Below are positions 12,104-27,565 of a DNA stretch of 33,550 bases, piece by piece. Position numbers and translations under genes: made by a program. Numbering within the stretch: the first letter of the stretch is position 1; each line of letters begins with the position of its first letter. The notes beneath the pieces were generated by a model. The model was not told the DNA's origin and made no database searches. It was given only the letters and a program-made list of their open reading frames with translations. The stretch covers positions 8,108 through 41,657 of the forward strand of contig NW_019773633.1 in the NCBI RefSeq assembly GCF_001039355.2, written 5' to 3'. This DNA comes from Lingula anatina. Taxonomy: Eukaryota > Brachiopoda > Lingulata > Lingulida > Lingulidae.

Positions 12104-12218
12104 AAGGGAGAATGGACGGGGCAGTGCGTTCTAAATTTGCTCCCACATTCCACCCTACCCCCTTTTGACACAAGCGTGGTGGCGTTCTCAGCCCCCCCTC
12201 CCCGCGCCATTCTCCCTT
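12104..12218. mobile_element. Small inverted-repeat element
   Basis: AAGGGAGAATGG at 12104-12115 is the exact reverse complement of CCATTCTCCCTT at 12207-12218. About 91 bases lie between, C-rich near the right end. It is probably a short MITE. No target duplication is evident. Confidence 0.5.
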
Positions 12219-12805
12219 CTGATACTATTGTTATAAACCAGCTGTTCATGTAGAGTCGCATGAAAACTATTTGCTGTTTTATTAGGTCGTTGCTGAAAAA
12301 TCAAAGCCTACATTCAATTTGCTTGGTTGTTTGCCAAGAACGCCTTTATCGTGTGAGTAATTTTACTGATATTTACTTCCCGGTCGAAGGCTACAGAGGT
12401 GCTCGAAAGTTTTTAACTTAGGTATTATATATGTATTCTGTGCGGAGCTGACTGTCAACAGAATGGATTGGTATGCATTTTTTAAGTGCCAAGTAGGACC
12501 GGTGTGGATTATTTGTATTTTACGCAGGTGGGGTGGTATAGGGGTATGTGGGTGAGTCTTCTGCCCGCCCCGCCCCTCCTCCTCCCCCTCCTAGGGTTAT
12601 TTTTTAGAATCCTAGGGTTATTTTTTAAAATAATTAATTCGCCTTAATTTAGTGTCATTAATATTCAGGATTTTAAGATTGTTTCAATTTTAATCACAGC
12701 CCAGCTGTGACTTATAAAATACATTAAAGAAACAATTTGATGTTGTTTTCTACCTGGCCGAATTTTCTATGCTAATTGTTTTTTGTATTGAATTGCTTAA
12801 TGTCA

Positions 12806-12811
12806 AATAAA
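12806..12811 (+). terminator. Possible poly(A) signal for ITIM receptor
   Basis: AATAAA followed 20-30 bases later by a GT-rich stretch (GTGTGTGCG). It would give a 3' UTR of about 3.3 kb, so the assignment is weak. AATAAA at 12005-12010 and ATTAAA at 11678-11683 are alternatives. Confidence 0.25.
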
Positions 12812-13345
12812 CGTTATGTGATATAACGTGTGTGCGTTTCTCATATTGTCACAACTTATTGAAATACAGCAAAGCATAGCAAGGTTAACTTTATTTGCAG
12901 AAAGACATCCCCCATTTCTTTTTTTTTTTTGGTATAAATAGCCGTGTACGTCAAAATTAAGTCATTTTTTTCTGAAAGTAGGCCTACCTAGAAATATGAA
13001 TTAGTTTATTTTTGTCAGTCTCCTTTATCACATCAAGATCATTATGTAGGGCCTACATAAATTAAGACTATAAATATTCTTTTTAAAAAGTGGACGTCTA
13101 CAGTTGACAAAAACAAAACTTCAAAATTTATCATGAAGATTAAAATGGCGCCTCCTCATTGCCTTTTATCACAAGCAAACACCTGAGGTGATCTCAATGT
13201 ATGACTCTCAGTATGTCATGTTACGTGTTTGATCAATGATACCACTAGGTCCACAGCTGCAGCTTTTATCAAACTGGGTCACCTTCCAAGAAGAACATAT
13301 CGATATCATGTTGCTGCTCTGTATGTTTATATAAGGACACAGACA

Positions 13346-13409
13346 TCAGTGTTGACCTAAATTCGATAACATAGTCACAAACATCAACGGTGACCTAGAT
13401 TTGATAACA
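13346..13409. repeat. Short direct repeat, two copies
   Basis: Two adjacent units of about 35 bases share ACATCA..GTGACCTA.ATT.GATAACATA with a few differences. No function is apparent. Confidence 0.55.
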
Positions 13410-14233
13410 TACGGGTGGTGGGTTATAACAGTATGCCATCCACACAACACAGGAATATTGATTTTTTCATCTAGAGTTAGTAGTCTGTAGCCATGTATTT
13501 TATTATTTCCGAAAACAAACCACTTCCTTTCTTCTCCCATAACAACGACAAAAACCTTCGCCTTAAAGGTGACCCCAGCTTTACCAGCAATATGATACAT
13601 AATAAAGGCAGAATAGCATGTAGCACGCTTTAGGAAGAAAAATCGATAATTGTTTGAAGAAAAAAGAATTCTGCTCAGCTTACTGGAATAGGTACATTGT
13701 CAACTATTATGGGGGTTGACAAAGATCAAATTGTACGTTAAACCCCCAAAACTATGAGCACAAAACCATTGAACAGCTGCCAACATTTTCATTGAACATT
13801 CAAATGTGCGACTTGAAAACCGTTGAATGTCGTCTCAGGAGCTAAATTAACATTCAAATAAAATGAAGTCCTTGACGGACGATATTCAATGGCGGGAATA
13901 GAGAATGTGTGTTATATTGTTATGAGCAGCAGTTTTTATAGGCACTTGATTCTTTTTAAATTTCAGTAAGGTACATATTGCGCATTGCGCGTACAATAGT
14001 TAGTCCATATTTTTCGTTGAACATACCAGCTCAAGCATCTAGCATGTTTTCATATGTGGGGTATACGTGTGGTGTTATACTGCATGGATACCTTGACTTG
14101 AAATACATTTTGTCGTTGTCATTCTCAATTGAATTAAACTGATGAAATTATCACGCTTTTTTCAAACATCTACAGACTTGATTTCCTCCATATTAACAAA
14201 GGCAACTTTTCTAGCAGTTAGACTCCAACTCGC

Positions 14234-14234
14234 A

Positions 14235-14283
<49 letters not shown>
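14234..14283. repeat. (ATT)n microsatellite
   Basis: About 16 uninterrupted trinucleotide units in the convergent spacer. Confidence 0.95.
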
Positions 14284-14649
14284 TTTAAGAAGAATACTGG
14301 CGAATGTCATAAATGTAGACCACGGTGCCTTCTAGTGTGTTTGTCTCAACGCCTCAAACCCAGGCTTCTCTACCGCAGCCGATATCGGTGAAAATTTGTT
14401 CGACGATAGTTCAAAAAGGTCATAGAGTGTGGAATGTGACCTCGTGACTGTTATATTCATAAGGGGCACGCGACAAGTGACGAAGACGCGTTTTCATTGG
14501 TTGCTGAAGTGGATTAAGCCCCCAGTGTGTTTGAATGACCTGGGGAAACAAATACAGGTAGAGTGGGACTGTTGATAGTTTGATAATAATTTGTAACGGC
14601 AAATTGCTTATTTAACTCCGAGTTTTAAGTGAGTCGGTAATATTTGAAG

Positions 14650-14964
14650 TTGCAAACTTAAGTAAGTTGGCTGTCTGAAAGTTGCTTTACGTACCTATAT
14701 AGATAACCTTTGGACTACACGTTTTTCTCGCCTTTCTGTTTACGATTGTTATGAGTTATAGAATGCGCAAAGCTCTAAGAAGTATTTTTCCCGATCGTTT
14801 CATGCAATTTTTGATATCACTTGTTAATAATGCCAATGTATCATTACGATCAGAAGGCTTGCATAAAAGGTAGATATATTTTATTGAAAAAAAAAATTAA
14901 TTTACGAAGATACAAAAGGAAAATTTAAAGATAAAATATACAAATGAACAAATACAAAATAAAT
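14650..14964 (-). repeat. Copy 1 of kinase 3'-flank block
   Basis: This stretch matches, in order, the blocks at about 21780-22110 and 24020-24340, with more divergence. Shared landmarks are GGCTGTCTGAAAGTTG, TAATGCCAATGTATCA, TCAGAAGGCTT and AAAGGAAAATTTAAAG. In gene B the equivalent block lies just 3' of the stop codon, so this is the old 3' flank of another kinase copy. It keeps the AATAAA (minus strand) seen in the other copies. Confidence 0.75.
14880..14885 (-). terminator. Conserved AATAAA in relic flank; possible gene A poly(A) signal
   Basis: TTTATT on the plus strand is AATAAA on the minus strand. It sits in the same block position as in copies 2 and 3. It is the first AATAAA I find downstream of gene A's stop at 16250, so gene A may use the relic's signal. 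That would make a 3' UTR of about 1.37 kb. Confidence 0.35.
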
Positions 14965-15024
14965 TTACAGACATAACTCTTTGGACGATGGGCGAAAAGC
15001 AGGTAGCTCTCTCCAACAGCGGTA
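14965..15024 (-). pseudogene. Relic of receptor kinase last exon
   Basis: Read on the minus strand from 15024, the frame gives YRCWRELPAFRPSSKELCL and then TAA at 14965-14967. It matches gene B's last kinase exon ([18 protein letters not shown]) at nearly every residue. The conserved Pro-to-Leu and Phe-to-Ser changes and an early stop mark it as broken. No other exon of this copy is seen. It directly joins the 3'-flank block with the rest of the exon and part of the flank deleted. It is the remains of a third B-type kinase gene. Confidence 0.8.
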
Positions 15025-16249
15025 TGGTCATAAGATGTATAGAAGGAAAATGATAATGGAAAAAATGTTGAAGGGAAAAATGGGTAAGAGGTGAAAATTA
15101 AAACTATGAACTAAGTACAATTATTCGTAAAAAGTATTCTTACAAAAATTAAAATATAATATTGCTTAAAAATGGGTAAAGATGGGTAAATTATGCATGT
15201 GTAAAGGTGGGGGTTCACATGTCACATGTACAGTATATAGATATACAGACACTTACTGATCAAAAGAATTGTAAGCCGAAAAAATGTATAGTGAACAATC
15301 TACTAGTATCACGTAGAGCTGCATGTAATGTATCTAAAACTACATGAAAGTGTACTGATATCCCAAAGTGGACTCTACGCACTATCAAAATAAGAAAAAT
15401 TATTTATAGATTAAGAACTAGCAAAAACGATCGTGAGAAAATATCACAGTAATATGAAGAGCGCAGATTTATGATACTATTTTTAGTAGCGTAAATATGC
15501 ACTTGATAAAATGCAGATAACAGTAAATACTAAACTCACATCATTTGCATAGACACAAGTATAATCGTTGTCAAAATCCACCGATTCAAGTTATTAATAT
15601 CAGTGAAAACATTCAATTTTCATATTCGATTTGTGATGCTTACCGTTATCCATGTGATTTATGTCCTACTTGTGGCGTATAAAACATAGTGTACGTGGTA
15701 CAGAATCTATCAGTGTCTTATTTTGATGTTAACAATTCAGTGGACTTCGTGATTATGCAAATTGCTGGAATGAAAAGCAATGGCTATAGAAAAAACAACG
15801 TGTCCGTGATTCACCGTTTCTCGAAAAGGCTGCAGGTTCAGCCATCATGTAGATGCAAGTACTGGGACTGTGCAATGCCTTCGACGATATTTCCACAGCC
15901 CAATTCGATTAAAAAATGTCGAATATTTAGTTTAAAAAACCATAGAATCTACGGAGGCCATGAATCCATTCGATTGCATTCGCACTGCTATCTCCTGTTT
16001 CGACGGAAGCCGCACGAAAAGACTAGAGACCAAGAAGACGGCCTCAATCCGCCCCTTTCAAAAGGGTTATACGGGCATGGCAAATGTAATTTAGTAAAGA
16101 CATCTTTTGCATCAAACCCTCTATTATAACAACTTTCCTACTTATTTAACTAACAGATCGCAATTAGGAAATAATAGTTAAATGTTTTGTCGAGTTTTTT
16201 AAACCAACATGCATCTAATGCCGTGTTTCAAAATGTTGACATTCCCATA

Positions 16250-21389
<5,140 letters not shown>

Positions 21390-21655
21390 CTGGAGAACGT
21401 AATTTATGAAATTTGACGCGTTGATTCTAAGAAAAACAAGGCTTGCACAAAATAATCACCAGCTAAAAAAACACGATACATGTATCAACCCCAACTCCGA
21501 GTTTCACGGGCATACAAATTGCACAAAAGACCAGGAGGTGTTTATTTGACGACACTAACGTCGCACGCCGTGGCAGTTACGTCACCTTGGGCCTACACGT
21601 GGTAATTATTTCAGTTCTTTTATTTAGAGTATCTTGGGTTATCATGATCAGCACG

Positions 21656-22505
21656 ATAGGACCTACTAAAAATCACTATGAGAATTCGTCCCTTTTTTCG
21701 CACGATAAATTGTAGCTTCAAATGACATATTGACCACTGAGTTGTTAGTGACAGTTGAATTTGAACAGATCAGAATGAGGAATTGAACAGGTAAATTGTC
21801 TGTCTGAAAGTTGTTTTTACGTACCAATAACGTTTGACCCGCACGTTTGCACTCGGCTTTTTGTTTACATTGTTATAAGTTTTTCTACAGAAGAATGTGC
21901 AGAGCTTTGACACATCAAAGGAGTGTTTTTTTTTCGATCGTTCCATGCTATTTTTGACATAACTTGCTAATAATGCCAATGTATCAGTTGAATCAGAAGG
22001 CTTAATTTGCATAAGTTATAGATATTTTATTAAAAAAATTAACTTACAAAAATACAAAAGGAAAATTTAAAGATAAAATATACAAATGGACAAATACAAA
22101 ACAAAAAAATACAGCAACAATTGTGAACTATGATACAGTGAGCGTCAAAGATCAAAATTCATAATAACAGAGACTTTGACAGGATCACAATAAATCAATT
22201 TGAATTTTTATAGTCTGTGCAGTCAGAATTTGCAAATAATCAATGAATTTATGGAATTTTAGTCACGTACAATGTCCAGTTATATGTCTTTGCATTTGAA
22301 TCAAATAAAAAAAAAATACCTGTATACGATATCGTTAATAAAGACAATCAACAAAACTCAAAACTCAAAATGGCACTTATATCCAAAAAGAATTCCACTG
22401 AAATTGGAAGTCAGGTAAATTGCTCTCACCCGATGATCACCAATTGTTGAACTGAAAAAATCATACAGTAGTAATTTTCCAGAAGTCATTTGCACTTTTC
22501 GATAA
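21656..22505. repeat. Copy 2 of kinase 3'-flank block
   Basis: Nearly identical to 23850-24753. The main differences are a 42-base gap after TTTTTTCGCACGAT, a few short indels and scattered substitutions. Similarity stops at the undetermined base 22506, just where copy 3 would run into gene B's last exon. It lies where the 5' exons of gene A would be expected. Confidence 0.9.
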
Positions 22506-22599
22506 NTTAATATAACATAGTATATTCTCTCTTAAGTGTGAGAGTGGGAGTGACTGTAGTTTTCTTTTTTGTACTACATATATGCTGTATTTGTGAAGT

Positions 22600-23340
22600 A
22601 TTGAATGAATATTTTGTTTTGAATGAATGATGTCCGGCTTCAATCGTCAGTAAATTGAGAAAGTGATACCTGGGGGAAATGTGTTCTATGGCGAACGTAC
22701 ACACCGAATTCTTATACGTCTGTTTTATATTCAAAAGAAAATTTAGTTGAAAGAAAGTTCAATAGCCATCAAAATGACTCATCCTTATGACAATGTTTTT
22801 TTCAATCTTTCTGTTTTTACAGTGAGTCATTACTGAAATTGAAAGTAAAAATAAAATAAAATAAAATAAAATAAAATAAAATGAAGGCCTTTCTACGAAA
22901 AAAGCTAGGTCTCTTTTCTTTTAAGAAACCTCTGCAGGTACTTCGTGGACTTCTTTCAACATAGCTGCATAAATATGTGCATTTTGTTGCTGTATCTTCT
23001 GCTATCTTCAAATGATGAGCAATATCTCTCCCCTACCCCCACTTTCTGACTGTAAGGTTCACACTTAATTAGTAACATTATTTTCTAAAAGTTGAGGCTC
23101 CAAATTTTGTTCATAAGTATGGGACTTTACTATGTTTACAAATCATTTACCAAATACCAATTTTGTTCTCAATTTTTAAACGATTTTGGTTTTAATTTAC
23201 GAAAAAATCCATAAAATATCATCTCTTGTGACCTTTGGCCCATTATCAATGACCTTTGAGTTGTTGTCATGCATTAATGATATATGAAATTGATTGTCCC
23301 TTCTCTTACCCCTATAAGGATATATAATGCACTGGTAACT
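22600..23340. repeat. Upstream block, copy near gene A
   Basis: This matches about 31565-32390 upstream of gene B in the same order (ATCGTCAGTAAATTGAGAAA, TTCTATGGCGAAC, TTTTTACAGTGAGTCATTAC, GCTGCATAAATATGTGCA). It carries an (ATAAA)n run at 22846-22882 that the other copy lacks. It is the ancestral upstream region of a duplicated kinase unit. Confidence 0.85.
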
Positions 23341-23745
23341 TTAACCATATTAACGAAGTAAACATTTTCTCTTCCCATCCCAACTTTCAAGAGGGCATAT
23401 TTTGAGCGTTAGGTTTACACTCTTTTATTTAATTTTCTAAAATTAGACAGGTGAGGTTCCAAATATCTTTCATGAGCATAAAATTATACCTTGTTTACAA
23501 ATCATTCACAAAATACCACTATCTTATTTAAACAATAATTAAAAAAAAAACTTTTTGGTTTTAATTTATGAAAAATCCCCATAAATGACCTCATATGACA
23601 TTTCAACCCATTATCAATGACGCTTGACTAATTGTCATACATTCATGACTTTTGGAATTTATTGCCCCATTCCCTGCTTTCATAAGGATGTACAATTAAT
23701 TGATGTACCTGTTATCATACAGATATAGTAAGCGTTTTCTCTCCC
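23028..23745. repeat. Diverged tandem repeat, unit about 360 bases
   Basis: Two units, about 23028-23385 and 23386-23745, share GTTTACAAATCATT, TTTTGGTTTTAATTTA, CCCATTATCAATGAC and TGTCATACATT-type landmarks. A third copy forms part of 32075-32390. The units contain TGACCTTTG-like words. Confidence 0.7.
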
Positions 23746-23849
23746 CTCCCCCCATGTGAAAAAGTCCTTGCTGCTGCGGGAGTGGGGTTATATAAGGTGT
23801 GACAGCACACAAAAAGCTACCAGTATGAGGTTTTTTGGACACTAGAGCT

Positions 23850-24753
23850 ATAGGACCTACTAAAAATCACTATGAGAATTCGTCCCTTTTTTCGCACGAT
23901 GACCGAAAATCAGGCGTCTAGCTCATGGGCTAATAGAGAATAAATTGTAGCTTGAAATGACATATTGACCACTGAGTTGCTAGTGACAGTTGAATTTGAA
24001 CAGATCAGATGAGGAATTGAACAGGTAAATTAAAGTAAATTGGCTGTCTGAAAGTTGTTTTTACGTACCAATAACGTTTGACCCGCACGTTTGCACTCGG
24101 CTTTTTGTTAACATTGTCATAAGTTTTTCTACAGAAGAATGTGCAGAGCTTTGACACATCAAAGGAGTGTTTTTTTTTCGATCGTTCCATGCCATTTCTG
24201 ATATCACTTGCTAATAATGCCAATGTATCAGTTGAATCAGAAGGCTTAATTTGCATAAGTTATAGATATTTTATTAAAAAAATTAATTTACAAAAATACA
24301 AAAGGAAAATTTAAGATAAAATATACAAATGGACAAATACAAAACAAAAAAATATAGCAACAATTGTGAACTATGATACAGTGAGCGTCAAAGATCAAAA
24401 TTCATAATAACAGAGACTTTGACAGGATCACAATAAATCAATTTGAATTTTTATAGTCTGTGCAGTCAGACTTTGCAAATAATCAATGAATTTATGGAAT
24501 TTTAGTCACGTACAATGTCCAGTTATATGTCTTTGCATTTGAATCAAATAAAAAAATTACCTGTATACGATATCGTTAATAAAGACAATCAACAAAACTC
24601 AAAACTCAAAACTCAAAAAGGCACTTATATCCAAAAAGAATTCCACTGAAATTGGAAGTCAGGTAAATTGCTCTCACCCGATGATCACCGATTGTTGAAC
24701 TGAAAAAATCATACAGTAGTAATTTTCCAGAAGTCATTTGCACTTTTCGATAA
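23850..24753. repeat. Copy 3 of kinase 3'-flank block (gene B 3' UTR region)
   Basis: It lies directly 3' of gene B's stop codon (24777) on the minus strand, so part of it is probably gene B's 3' UTR. It is nearly identical to 21656-22505 and more distantly similar to 14650-14964. A minus-strand frame of about 80 codons is shared with copy 2 but is disrupted in copy 1, so I do not treat it as coding. Confidence 0.85.
24270..24275 (-). terminator. Likely poly(A) signal of gene B
   Basis: AATAAA on the minus strand, the first one after the stop at 24777, gives a 3' UTR of about 500 bases. The equivalent hexamer is kept at 22026-22031 and 14880-14885 in the other copies of this block. Confidence 0.5.
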
Positions 24754-24776
24754 AATACCCAGTAACTAGTCCGCAA

Positions 24777-27565
24777 CTAGTATTTTTCACCAGGAATACA
24801 CCGTGTTAGGCCCTTGAAAAGCCTTTCATCTATATTGACCAAGTCCACATAGTTCTGGGCCTTAGAGATCAGATCTTCCAACTGTTGGCACAACTCTTTG
24901 AACGAAGGGCGAAATGCCGGTGGCTCTCTCCAACAGCGGTACATGATGCGGTACCTGGTACAAAGTTAGATGAAGGGTAGTTTGGTACATTTAAATGTTT
25001 GTTAAAACAGACGAATGTGTGAAGAGAAAATAAGAATACACAGACCACAGAATTAAACGATGACAAATTAATTAGTTGAATTGAAACTTGTACAAACCAG
25101 TATATACAGTACTGAGGTAAATTGAATATTACGGTCGAAAAAAAAAAACGACTGAATTACGATCTACAAACCCGTTTTGAGTCACTCCGTCTCTTGTCGC
25201 TGCTCCTTTCTCTCCTTTAAGGTATTTATAGACACAGAGACAACACAAAAGTACAAAGTGTATGAGAGAGAGATAATTCTATTTCTTCTTTAAGAAATTT
25301 ACAGACAGAGTGAACGCAAGAAGTACAAAGTGTACAGGGTATGAGAGAGAGAGAAAGAGAGAGAGAAAGATGGAGATGGGTACTTACACCTCATATGTGC
25401 AGTGTTTAGGTCTCATCATACGGTAACCATTCTCCAGTTGTTGTCGTAGTATCATACTGGATATGCCTGGGTAGGGAGTGCAGCCTGGGCAGGGAATTAG
25501 AATTTTTCTTTAGACGACAGTTACGTTCTACTCATGTGAATGCTTACATGTATTTTATCAATTTATTTTGAGGAGTGCTTGTTTGCAGTTCACCAATTAC
25601 ACTTTCTACTTCCTTATTATTGTTTTGAAAAAAAGAGTTAATAGCAAAGTGCATGTCTTCACGTTCATTCTAAAAACATTTAAGGCTTACAAAAGAGGAT
25701 ATATATACCCAAAGTCACTATCTCCCACATAAGAATACCAAAAGACCACACATCGCTGTGGGTGGTGTACACGCTGTCCTTGATTGATTCGAGCGCCATC
25801 CAGCGGAGAGGTAGGAAACCCTAATAAAACCATAGGGATTGTTGATAATTGCTTTTGTGTTGATTTTCATGGATCATGTCAGTCTTGTTAAATCGAGTTC
25901 AAAGGGTTGGCAGACAGAGATATGGCAAGATAATGCAGTAAACGGAGGGACTCTCTTAAAGAACCTTTGCACAGGTACTTGTATTTCAAGATGAAAACGA
26001 TATACTCCAGGTGGTTAGTCAGTTAATTAAATCTGATGCATTAGCCTGTGTATTTGCAAAACTAAGAATGTTATATAGCTATAATTGTGTAGTCCAGTGC
26101 AACGTACCTGTGACCGGCTCTCGTATTCTCGAATCAGGCTGACATCTCGCGCCAAACCGAAGTCTGATATTTTACAAGTGAAATGTTCGTCCACGAGCAC
26201 ATTGCGGGTTGCCAGGTCTCGGTGGAGGTACTATAAAAATAATACATGGTTAAAATAAAGAAAGATCAGAATGTCACGACTAAATTTCATCAATTAACCG
26301 CGAGCTTATGTGTATGGAAAGTTTTTTTCTCAGTTTTAATTATGTCATTCAAATACATTATTCTCATTCAGCAAGTATAGCCATTCAACAAGTGTTGTAA
26401 GTAGCTGCATTTTTGTGCTAAAAACGTTTTACTAGTCCCCGTGCAAAATTACCGGTAGAACATTATATAAACTGTTACTTAATTTTATGTGTGAGCTTGA
26501 GTAGAAATGCTACTTCCCAGAAGACAATTTACTCTACCAAATGCCAACCTGAAAAATGTTACCCAAAAATATAATTCTCAATTTTATACGAAAAGTGGTT
26601 ATTTACCCCCAGTTTCGCTATATGTGTCATCCCACAAGCTACCTCATAGGCAAATGTAAGGAGCTGTTGTGCTGTAAACTTGCTACAGCCGTATGTGTTG
26701 CTGTAGTAGGTGTTTCCCCGGCCATTCCGTAAAACACGCTGCAGGCTGCCCATTGTCTGGTACTCCATCACGATAAACAGAGGGTCTGGGAAAGATAAGA
26801 GAACGTTATTATTACAAAACCATAAAATACAGCTCTATAAAGCAGAACTTACAACTGAAAACGTGTGCGTGTGTGTGCTGTTTATCCGTTTTTAACATTG
26901 CTCAGAGTAAAAACTACCACAAATGGCACTACACAGTATTGGAGGTTAGTTTTTTTAATCAAATACCATAGAGAATTATCAGGTATACCTTCTTTGGAGG
27001 ATGTAGCTATTAAAGGAACAATATTTTTGTGCGCCGGTACATTTTTCAGTGTCTCCATTTCTGTTTTGAAATCTTCTTTTTCTTTGGACATTGTATTTCC
27101 TAAAAAGACAATGAAAAACCACATAAGAAATCGGTGCATTAAATTTCTGTATGTATATTTCACATTAGATTTAAAAATAATCGACATGATGCATGCTTAT
27201 CAAATACATGTACATTTATACTAGTCTGCCAGACACTACATTTCATATCAACTTTTAGTTGCAGTACGGTGTGTTTTTAGGTTTTTAAAACATGGAAAGT
27301 CAAGGCAGATTCAAGACTGAAAAAAAAAAAACGGTATCTTCTACACCAAAGCGTTCCATCTACCTTTCAAAATTTTAACGGCCACAGTTTTCACTTTTTC
27401 CTCGACCTCCGTGTAGCCTTTCCATACCTCTCCGAACTGACCCTCGCCCAGTTTGCAGGAACGATCGAACTGGAGCTCCTGGATTGAGATTTCCCCAGCG
27501 ACTGTCTCCGACGAGGTGTTTTCAGTGCCTGCAGGGTTGCCGGCGTCATGTACCGGAGGTTCCAG
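24777..27565 (-). CDS. Kinase-domain exons of gene B
   Basis: Seven exons: 27364-27565 (202 bases, [13 protein letters not shown] and VAVKIL), 26989-27099 (111, helix C and HKNIV), 26607-26785 (179, hinge [13 protein letters not shown] plus a Tyr-containing insert, TYYSNTYG), 26108-26230 (123, [11 protein letters not shown]), 25709-25820 (112, [11 protein letters not shown] to WEIVTLG), 25388-25484 (97, TPYPGI to CTYEV), 24777-24954 (178, [14 protein letters not shown] to stop). Sizes and phases match gene A exon by exon apart from one to a few codons and a longer first exon. All catalytic residues are present. Confidence 0.9.

Larger units (their letters stand above)
21390..24776. other. Patchwork of duplicated flanks between kinase genes
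   Basis: This holds, from left to right: a short unique stretch, copy 2 of the kinase 3' flank (21656-22505), an undetermined base (22506), a block shared with the region upstream of gene B (about 22600-23340), a tandem duplicate of part of it (to about 23745), and copy 3 of the 3' flank (23850-24753). I searched it by eye for a signal peptide or first Ig exon for gene A and found none. Confidence 0.7.

Noticed and set aside
15689-16129. 146-codon plus-strand open frame
   Set aside because: No recognisable domain, no splice or start context, and it sits in the 3' flank of gene A in the opposite sense. It is kept only as an unassigned frame.
21770-24256. Matching 80-codon minus-strand frames in copies 2 and 3 of the 3' flank
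   Set aside because: They are conserved only because the block was duplicated recently. The equivalent in copy 1 is disrupted, and the frame falls in gene B's 3' UTR.
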